Under the pieces are notes generated by a model, which saw only the letters and a program-made list of their open reading frames with translations, searched no databases and was not told the DNA's origin. The position numbers were made by a program, and so were the translations under genes. A stretch of DNA of 11,962 bases from an uncultured Oscillospiraceae bacterium (GTDB lineage Bacteria > Bacillota > Clostridia > Oscillospirales > Acutalibacteraceae): contig UQDO01000048.1 in assembly GCA_900539855.1 (NCBI GenBank), forward strand, positions 1 through 11,962. Reading direction: 5' to 3'. How positions within the stretch are numbered: position 1 is the stretch's first letter; every line of letters starts with the position of its first letter. Shown piece by piece: positions 6,339-11,962 of this stretch.

Positions 6339-6891
6339 ACGCGAGATCAAGGTTATCTTAAGCGAAAACGAATACATGGCGCTAATTATGACATTCTGCA
6401 GGTATCAGATGTCAAAAATACAGGCCAACTATTATTTTGATACCGATGAGCTGCTTATGAATAAAAACGGCATCACCTGCCGTATACGCCTTAAAGACGG
6501 TATATACAAGGCGACCGTTAAATGCCGCAGCAAGGATGATCCGGAAGTAAGCACAGAGTATGATATCTATGAAGGCAAAAGTTTTGACCCACAGGTGTTT
6601 GGCGCCCTGGGGCTTAAATGTCATGGCGAGCTTGTGACCGAGCGGTACACCCTCTGTAAAAACGACAAGGTCGAGGTCGTTCTCGACTGCAACGTTTACC
6701 TTGACAGAAACGATTTTGAACTTGAGATAGAGTATTCCGACGGCTGCAGAAAATGGGCGGAAAAGGAGCTTGAAAATATAGCAAAATTTTTGGAAAGCGG
6801 CAATTTTCTGACCGATAAAAGCCAGCTTATTTCCCGTGCTGAGGGCGTCAAGTCAAAATCCGCAAGGTTTTTCAAGGCAAAACAAATTTGA
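6331..6891 (+). CDS. CYTH-domain triphosphate-binding protein
   Basis: This 186-residue protein shows the CYTH signature ExExK at its very start (E3, E5, K7). It is followed by NYYFDT (33-38), GITCRIRLKDG (47-57) and TVKCR (62-66), the alternating charged strands that line the tunnel of this fold. CYTH proteins bind triphosphate groups with divalent metal and include inorganic triphosphatases, thiamine triphosphatase and class IV adenylate cyclases. Size and motifs are closest to stand-alone bacterial YjbK-like members. In this operon it might hydrolyse or sense a triphosphate made or released by the kinase and nucleotidyltransferase. ATG 6331 has an AAGGAGGAAG site just upstream and overlaps the ligase stop by 8 bases. 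It is the last operon gene, before a clear terminator. Confidence 0.8.
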   Translation: MTEREIKVILSENEYMALIMTFCRYQMSKIQANYYFDTDELLMNKNGITCRIRLKDGIYKATVKCRSKDDPEVSTEYDIYEGKSFDPQVFGALGLKCHGELVTERYTLCKNDKVEVVLDCNVYLDRNDFELEIEYSDGCRKWAEKELENIAKFLESGNFLTDKSQLISRAEGVKSKSARFFKAKQI

Positions 6892-6903
6892 ATAAAAATA
6901 TTG

Positions 6904-6935
6904 AACCCTGACAGAGTTTGTCAGGGTTCTTTTTT
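6904..6935 (+). terminator. Intrinsic terminator ending the seven-gene operon
   Basis: Perfect 10-base arms AACCCTGACA (6904-6913) and TGTCAGGGTT (6919-6928) enclose a 5-base loop and run into CTTTTTT. The 3' arm resembles that of the terminator at 1548-1598 (GTTTGTCAGG shared). Confidence 0.9.
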
Positions 6936-6979
6936 ATACTTTGTTTGCAGTCGATGAAAAAACGAAAGGAGCAGAGGCT

Positions 6980-7270
6980 ATGGAAGATGTGCAGATCATT
7001 CTTGAACGCCACGAGCAGAAAATATTAGCGCTTGAGGGCGAAATAAGCGACCTCAAAGCGGTGCAGAGTGAAATCCGCTCAATGAATGAGACCCTTGTGA
7101 CGCTGGCAACAGAGCTTAAACATACCAACGAACACCTTGCAAGGCACGAGCGTAAGATCGACGAGATCGAAGGTCAGCCCAAAATCCGCATGCAGCAGAT
7201 AGTCACGGCAATAATTGCGGCGGCAGCCGGTGGACTTATCTCCACGATAATAGGCTTTTTTGCCGCCTGA
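6980..7270 (+). CDS. XhlA-like coiled-coil membrane protein
   Basis: This 96-residue protein has a long heptad-rich coiled coil (residues about 1-68, charged with regular Leu/Ile) and one hydrophobic segment near the C-terminus (about 72-94, rich in Ile/Ala/Gly). That layout matches XhlA-type accessory proteins, which help phage or phage-derived holins at the cytoplasmic membrane. I chose ATG 6980 because AAAGGAG (6965-6971) lies 8 bases before it. A TTG at 6941 would sit right after the terminator and has no ribosome site. No endolysin or second holin gene follows, so a lytic cassette is not shown; it may be an anchor for the two large proteins downstream. No convincing promoter was found between the terminator and this gene, so read-through is possible. 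Confidence 0.65.
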   Translation: MEDVQIILERHEQKILALEGEISDLKAVQSEIRSMNETLVTLATELKHTNEHLARHERKIDEIEGQPKIRMQQIVTAIIAAAAGGLISTIIGFFAA

Positions 7271-7370
7271 TCGGGCTGGGATATATCTGCGGTGACCGTT
7301 TGATGCAGCCTTTATCGCGGTGAAGATTAAAACTGATCGACTGCATAATAAAAAGAAAGAAGGAAAAATG

Positions 7371-8504
7371 ATGAAAACTGTCATAGATGAAATAAGGGAG
7401 CTTAGAAAAGGAGCGCCGCTCGCTGTTGATACACATAACAGCTGCAGATACCGCCTGATCGTTAATGAGGATGACGGCAGCAAGACTGCTTATTACTTCA
7501 GCGCACCTGTTTATAACTCGGGCAGCGGAAGGCTGCTTGACTGCAAATTCCGTGTTGACGGAAATAAAGCCTACCTTACCGGCAGCAACTCAAACATTAC
7601 CGTATCTGACCGTGTGACAATGGAAAGCAGCGATGGGCGCTGCAGCATTGATATGGGGGATGAGCCAATATACATTCTTGACACCGAGGTACATTTTGAA
7701 AGATGCGTTCTGTTTCCCACCACAAACGGTGTTGCTCTGAAATGCGCAGCCGGAAAGGACGGCAGTGTGTCTTTCGATGTTGAGGTCGGAAACGGTGAGC
7801 TTATGGTCAGGTCGAACGACCGGTATTTTGCCCTCATGGCAGAACAGTTCAAACCGTTCGTCACATTTTCGTGTATAGGTAAGGTCGACGCCTCTGGCAG
7901 GATAACGGCGCCGTGCCGCATCGAATATGAAAGGCTTAGTGACACGGTATATAAGATCACCGTGTCGACAATGGATGGGTCGGCAGGCTATTGCCTTTTT
8001 GAAGCTAACTTTTACGAAAGCAAGCTGTTTCAGGACACGACTGTCGAAAGCAAAAATCCGTCCATGAACAACGCTTTCGGCACATCGGCTTTTATCGGCA
8101 GCTCGTTGTTCTGCGGTGAGCAGTGGCTGTATTCGAGACCTGATTTTTCGAGGATGCCCGAGATCGAGGAACATCTTATAAACAAGGCGATACTGCATCT
8201 GCCAAGGCTTGACGAAAGCAATGTGGAGCTTTCGGCATACAGGGTGACCGCAAGGTTTTGCAGCTTCGGTTCGTCGTGGGACAGCAGGATAGGCGAGGGT
8301 GCGCCGATATCCGACTCCAAAACAAACGGCAGTTACCAAAGCATCGATCTTACAAAGCTGCTTGTAAGCCGCGATACAGGCAGACTGTTAAGATCAGACG
8401 GACTGATCTTAAAGCCAAGATCAAAGGGCAGCGGCTGCTCGGCAGTGTCGACCGCTGACAGCTGCTTTGCACCGCAGATATTGGAGATCAATTACAAATC
8501 ATAA
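7371..8504 (+). CDS. DNRLRE-like beta-rich protein
   Basis: This 377-residue protein has no signal peptide or membrane segment. Its C-terminal part (about 223-375) resembles DNRLRE-type modules: NKAILHLPRL (271-280), then a strand-rich stretch with GSSWDSRIGEGAP (300-312), a SYQSIDLTKLL element (321-331) and a final strand near LEINYK. DNRLRE modules occur in secreted, wall-linked or tail-fibre proteins of Gram-positive bacteria and their phages. The N-terminal 200 residues are also rich in beta-strand-like alternation but unrecognised. Spacing from AAGGA (7360-7364) favours ATG 7371; ATG 7368 directly before it and a GTG at 7320 are alternatives. The gene lies 100 bases after the XhlA-like gene and 35 before the large gene. 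The function is unknown; structural or binding roles are likeliest. Confidence 0.55.
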   Translation: MKTVIDEIRELRKGAPLAVDTHNSCRYRLIVNEDDGSKTAYYFSAPVYNSGSGRLLDCKFRVDGNKAYLTGSNSNITVSDRVTMESSDGRCSIDMGDEPIYILDTEVHFERCVLFPTTNGVALKCAAGKDGSVSFDVEVGNGELMVRSNDRYFALMAEQFKPFVTFSCIGKVDASGRITAPCRIEYERLSDTVYKITVSTMDGSAGYCLFEANFYESKLFQDTTVESKNPSMNNAFGTSAFIGSSLFCGEQWLYSRPDFSRMPEIEEHLINKAILHLPRLDESNVELSAYRVTARFCSFGSSWDSRIGEGAPISDSKTNGSYQSIDLTKLLVSRDTGRLLRSDGLILKPRSKGSGCSAVSTADSCFAPQILEINYKS

Positions 8505-8539
8505 AAATTCAAATTAAATTTTAAAAAGGAGTGTTATTC

Positions 8540-11500
8540 ATGAATGGAAACACAATGGGCGGAATATATTTAGAGCCCGAAAAAATAATTAAAAACGCAG
8601 AGGAAATAGCAGAAAAGTCGAAAAACGATGAAAAATTTGTTTTCCGCATACAGTACGAGTCGGCAGCAAGACATGTCGTTTTGGCTGAAATAAGCAGGCT
8701 GGATTGTGAGATAATAAATCAGTCCGACAGCGACAGCACCGTGACCGTGAGGATAAGCATGCCGCAGCTTGCAGCGATCAAAACGCTGAACTGCATAGAA
8801 AAGGTTGAAACAGTTGATGCAGAAAGTATTTCTGCAATTAAAGCGGATACAGCAGCTGAAGCCATTTCAACTGTAAATGTGCAGATGGCGGCAAACAGTG
8901 CCATAGCTCCGCTGTGCTATGGCGGCGGTTCGGACGGTAACGGAGCAAATACGATGCAGACGGCACATTACCTGCCGTTGGCACTGTGGAAAGAGGGCTG
9001 CATATGCTGCCCCTGCGCTGAGCAGTGGTACAGATTTACCGCAAGTATCAGAGAGGCGGATACATATACTATTTATACTTCCGGTTCGCTTGATACAGTA
9101 GGCTATCTTTATGACGCCAACGGAACGCTGCTTGCGAGCAATGACGATTCAAACGGAAACCACAATTTCAAAATAACAAGACAGCTGACGACCGGCAGCA
9201 GGTATTACATCAAGGTCAAAGCATTTGCCAACAATACCGGCAATTATGAACTGAGGGTAGATTACACTATCGGTTCATCCTCAGGCGGCAGTACAGGTAG
9301 CTCCGGCGGTTCAAGCTGCATCGATAATTCAAATACGATGCAGACGGCATATCACCTGCCGCTGCTGTCATGGGAAAACAACTGCTTGTGCTGCTATGGA
9401 GCAGAAAAATGGTATAAGTTTACTGCAAATGCTTCCGCTGCCCATAAAAATGGTGGCTCTGGAAAGTATAATATCAGGACAAGCGGTCCTGTTATTTTGA
9501 CGGGACGACTTTATGACAGCAATGGTTCAGTTATTGCATCAAACACAGCTGGTTATGACGGCTACGGGTATTATATAAGTGCATATCTTGAATACGGAGA
9601 AACTTATTATGTTTTAACTACAGCCAAGTCGCCTGAATCCTTTGGAAATTTCTGCATATATGTGGGATATGATGCTGTACCTACAGAGCCAGAATATCCG
9701 TTCGTAGGAATGAAATCCGCTATGAATATTGTACCGAACAGCAGCTATTACGGTAGCGTAAGATGTGCTGGAGCAGAGGTTTGGTTTAAGTTTACACCGC
9801 AGTATACAAGGGAATATGTAATACAGACTACAGGCAATACTGACACAGTTGGACGTATATATAACCGACAGGGTGAACTTCTGGGTCAGGATGACGATAG
9901 TGGTGCAGCACTTAATTTCAGGAAACGTATGATGCTTGATGCAGGAACCACATATTATATAGCTGTAAAGGCTTATGGAGATAAGGTCGGTGCTTTTTAT
10001 ATAAATGTCACACCTATTATTTCGGTCGAGTGTATTGAAATTGTTGCAAGCAACACAACACTTGGGGTAGGAGGAGAAATTTCGCTTGGAGTAAAAGTGA
10101 ATCCTGAAAATGCAACTAACCGTGAGGTGGTTTGGGAAAGTGACAATCCAAGTATTGCAACGGTAAGCCGAAACTGCGGACTTGTGACAGGTATATCCGT
10201 GGGAACTACAACAATACGCGCCAGAGCAATCGACGACAGTGGGATGTACGGTGAATGTGTTGTGACTGTTAATACACCTATACCGGTAAGTTCAGTTGTA
10301 ATTAATCCGCAGAGCTCTGCGATGACGATAGGAGAGACCAGATATTTAAAGGTTGAAGTATATCCCGAAAATGCTACGAACAAAGAAGTTAAATGGTATA
10401 GCAGTGATCCTAATATTGTCAGCGTAATTAATGGTAGAATACATGCTAACGGGATAGGCAATGCCATTATTACCGCTAAAGCATATGATGGCGGCTGCCA
10501 GGATACATTATCTGTTGACGTTGTTATAGAATCAGTAATCATAGAAGGTGTACTGGCAAAGAATGATGCAGGTGAAGATCAATATGATACTGTATATTTC
10601 ACCAAAACGGAAAAGACATGGAAGTGTATCAATCGTGATATGGTTTTCGACGATGATAATATTGGACGTAATTCGCTCAACGAAAGAGCTAATCACAACT
10701 TCTTTATTGATTATAAAAACGAACAGTCTACATCAACAATTAGGAATTACACAGATGACGAAATGCGATTGCTGTATGCAATTGATCCTTACGGTGTTGC
10801 TATGTATGTATATACATATGCAAATACGATCTACAGTGACAACTTGCCGCAAATGGTTGCGTACAAAGACCGGATTTTCTATATGCTGTTTGGCAGACAG
10901 CCAAGACATTATAGACGTACAGACGACGGAAAATCATGGTACGAAACTACCGATTTAAGCGATACACGAGCAGTGATGTCCGAATCCGAAGGCATTTTTG
11001 GTATGCACCTTATATGGGATGATTACTCTACTGAACAACTCAAAGAAATTGCACGTTCTTTTGTCGAAAAATTAATTTTCGATGCGGTTGATATTGTGAT
11101 AAATAAACTGCCCCATAACGCTTGGATGAAGCTGACAGTTTTAATGCTAAAATCAAGAAAAGGTGGTCTATTAACAAATGTTGCAGGCGAGTTTGTTAGC
11201 GCAGCGTTTGAAGGTACAGATTTGGAATTTATATACGAAATAGTAACAAAATACAAGAGTATATATGACTTCGTTAATACCTTTAACATTGGAGGAAGCT
11301 ATTATCCGCAGATTTTTGATTATTATATCAACAAGTCATTTGCCAAAACATGGAACAACGGAGGCGGCCTCACTGGATATGTTGATGATACTGGAAATCA
11401 TACGCCGTCAGATTCCAAAATTACAAAACGCTTTGAAGACGCTCAGGGAGTGGCCTTTAATGTGACCGATACCACAAACTTTAATAGCGCCCCTAAAGCG

Positions 11501-11740
11501 GCGGCACATGAAGGGCGAATTACGATACATGTAAAGAAAAAGAGCGGTGTATCTGGAACACCAGAATGCAAAATCATTGGCAGTTATGAACATAACTATA
11601 AAACATTCGCACTATATGTGACTGCTGAAGTAGAGAGCGTCGGTTTTGACCTTTCTGGTAAGTTATCGGTTTCCTATGCAACTGTTAATAAACGTTGGCT
11701 CAGAGCAAGCGGTGGCAAAGTCATCGATGCGAGCGTCTAG
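8540..11740 (+). CDS. Large multidomain PPC/Big_2 protein with unknown C-terminus
   Basis: This 1066-residue protein has, in order: an N-terminal region (1-120) whose residues 32-93 faintly resemble an I9-type propeptide; three PPC-like beta domains (about 138-242, 266-378, 388-490); two Big_2 Ig-like domains (about 494-578 and 582-664); and an unrecognised region (665-1066) containing RNYTDDEMRLLYAIDPYGVA (735-754). A Gly/Ser linker lies at 246-259. PPC domains 1 and 2 carry unusual cysteine clusters, CICCPC (154-159) and CLCC (282-285). PPC and Big_2 domains normally work outside the cell, yet there is no signal peptide, sortase motif or membrane anchor. ATG 8540 follows AAAAGGAG (8524-8531) by 8 bases; an in-frame GTG at 8531 overlaps that site. 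GC content falls from about half in the 5' part to roughly a quarter in places towards the 3' end. Adhesin, tail-fibre-like protein and toxin carrier are all possible. Confidence 0.7.
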   Translation: MNGNTMGGIYLEPEKIIKNAEEIAEKSKNDEKFVFRIQYESAARHVVLAEISRLDCEIINQSDSDSTVTVRISMPQLAAIKTLNCIEKVETVDAESISAIKADTAAEAISTVNVQMAANSAIAPLCYGGGSDGNGANTMQTAHYLPLALWKEGCICCPCAEQWYRFTASIREADTYTIYTSGSLDTVGYLYDANGTLLASNDDSNGNHNFKITRQLTTGSRYYIKVKAFANNTGNYELRVDYTIGSSSGGSTGSSGGSSCIDNSNTMQTAYHLPLLSWENNCLCCYGAEKWYKFTANASAAHKNGGSGKYNIRTSGPVILTGRLYDSNGSVIASNTAGYDGYGYYISAYLEYGETYYVLTTAKSPESFGNFCIYVGYDAVPTEPEYPFVGMKSAMNIVPNSSYYGSVRCAGAEVWFKFTPQYTREYVIQTTGNTDTVGRIYNRQGELLGQDDDSGAALNFRKRMMLDAGTTYYIAVKAYGDKVGAFYINVTPIISVECIEIVASNTTLGVGGEISLGVKVNPENATNREVVWESDNPSIATVSRNCGLVTGISVGTTTIRARAIDDSGMYGECVVTVNTPIPVSSVVINPQSSAMTIGETRYLKVEVYPENATNKEVKWYSSDPNIVSVINGRIHANGIGNAIITAKAYDGGCQDTLSVDVVIESVIIEGVLAKNDAGEDQYDTVYFTKTEKTWKCINRDMVFDDDNIGRNSLNERANHNFFIDYKNEQSTSTIRNYTDDEMRLLYAIDPYGVAMYVYTYANTIYSDNLPQMVAYKDRIFYMLFGRQPRHYRRTDDGKSWYETTDLSDTRAVMSESEGIFGMHLIWDDYSTEQLKEIARSFVEKLIFDAVDIVINKLPHNAWMKLTVLMLKSRKGGLLTNVAGEFVSAAFEGTDLEFIYEIVTKYKSIYDFVNTFNIGGSYYPQIFDYYINKSFAKTWNNGGGLTGYVDDTGNHTPSDSKITKRFEDAQGVAFNVTDTTNFNSAPKAAAHEGRITIHVKKKSGVSGTPECKIIGSYEHNYKTFALYVTAEVESVGFDLSGKLSVSYATVNKRWLRASGGKVIDASV
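8946..9349 (+). repeat. Direct repeat at the start of PPC domains 1 and 2
   Basis: The 20-base sequence CAAATACGATGCAGACGGCA occurs exactly at 8946-8965 and again at 9330-9349, 384 bases apart. Similar codons continue on both sides, encoding NTMQTA and the following strand. It reflects duplication of the PPC unit and could support recombination that deletes or adds one domain. The third PPC unit lacks it. Confidence 0.8.
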
Positions 11741-11751
11741 GTGCAAACGCG

Positions 11752-11910
11752 ATGCGAAGTGTGAGATCACAAGAACTATGTGAGACGTTGTTTCTCGCTG
11801 GAAGTATTCTTTGTACGGGTTATGGTGTTGCTATAGCCGTAGGAATTTTCCTAATGATAGCTGGCTTTTTTTCTGCAATTATTGTCATATCTGAAAGCGA
11901 TGGGCAATAA
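11752..11910 (+). CDS. Small hydrophobic membrane protein, hypothetical
   Basis: This is a possible 52-residue protein whose residues 13-46 are strongly hydrophobic and Gly-rich, enough for one long or two short membrane helices. The ends are polar. It lies 11 bases after the stop of the large gene. The ribosome site is poor: TAGGTG at 11738-11743 is the best candidate, 8 bases before ATG 11752, so expression may depend on coupling to the large gene. The reading frame stays open upstream to 11695, but that part overlaps the large gene and lacks a site. Holin-like, immunity or anchoring roles can be imagined, yet nothing identifies one. It may not be a real gene. Confidence 0.4.
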   Translation: MRSVRSQELCETLFLAGSILCTGYGVAIAVGIFLMIAGFFSAIIVISESDGQ

Positions 11911-11962
11911 CCGTTTGAAAATGAGTAAAGGGCTATTCCAAACCGTTTTGAGCAATGCTTCA
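11911..11962. other. Window end, no gene seen
   Basis: Fifty-two bases follow the small ORF. AACCGTTT-like words occur twice (about 11909 and 11940) without forming a clear hairpin, and no gene or terminator can be assigned before the sequence ends. Confidence 0.3.

Noticed and set aside
6980..7270. Phage lysis cassette
   Set aside because: The XhlA-like protein is not followed by an endolysin or a second holin gene.
7590..8339. Open frame of 249 codons on the minus strand
   Set aside because: It is antisense to the DNRLRE-like gene, shows no domain pattern, and lacks a promoter or ribosome site.
8946..9349. CRISPR-like or tandem non-coding repeat
   Set aside because: The two copies lie in frame at the same position of homologous protein domains, so they reflect domain duplication.
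9997..10542. Open frame of 181 codons on the minus strand inside the large gene
   Set aside because: It is antisense to well-recognised Big_2 domains, has a Thr/Ser/Ile/Leu-rich low-complexity translation and no clear ribosome site.
10548..10958. Open frame of 136 codons on the plus strand in another frame of the large gene
   Set aside because: The large gene is open throughout this stretch in its own frame, and the alternative translation shows no family features.

Overview
The window looks like a chromosomal accessory region of a low-to-mid-GC Gram-positive bacterium, most likely a clostridial gut-type organism (Oscillospiraceae/Ruminococcus-like). The grounds are strong AGGAGG-type ribosome binding sites, sigma-A type promoters, TTG start use, U-tailed hairpin terminators and the protein families present. 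This placement is inferred from style, not from a marker gene. No rRNA, tRNA, CRISPR array, transposase or integrase was seen.

Region 1 (1-1598) is a regulatory switch module. Two genes on the minus strand encode an XRE-family repressor and an ImmA/IrrE-type metallopeptidase. This is the pair that controls some integrative elements and prophages by repressor cleavage. A small four-cysteine zinc-ribbon protein is divergently encoded on the plus strand. The two promoters between them face each other and overlap, and three copies of an AGTTAT/ATAACT core sit among them. Initiation from one promoter would run through the other, so a bistable switch is plausible.

Region 2 (1599-6935) is a tightly packed seven-gene plus-strand operon in which every junction overlaps. 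The order is: a DeoR-type HTH regulator; an NTP_transf_5-type nucleotidyltransferase; a thymidylate-kinase-like P-loop kinase; an acyl carrier protein; a BtrH/papain-like putative acyltransferase; an AMP-forming acyl/aryl ligase; and a CYTH triphosphate-binding enzyme. Ligase, carrier and transferase form a complete activate, load and transfer line. Nucleotidyltransferase, kinase and CYTH protein suggest parallel phosphate or nucleotide chemistry. I do not know this combination as a described pathway, and it is the best candidate here for a new system. The operon is bounded by two terminators with similar 3' arms.

Region 3 (6936-11962) holds an XhlA-like coiled-coil/membrane protein, a DNRLRE-like beta-rich protein, and a 1066-residue protein with three PPC-like domains, two Big_2 Ig-like domains and an unrecognised C-terminal region. 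The last two have surface or tail-fibre style architecture but no signal peptide. Base composition falls sharply along the large gene, which suggests a mosaic with an imported 3' part. A short two-helix membrane ORF follows it. Whether region 3 is a surface system, a phage remnant or a polymorphic-toxin-like locus cannot be decided from this sequence.
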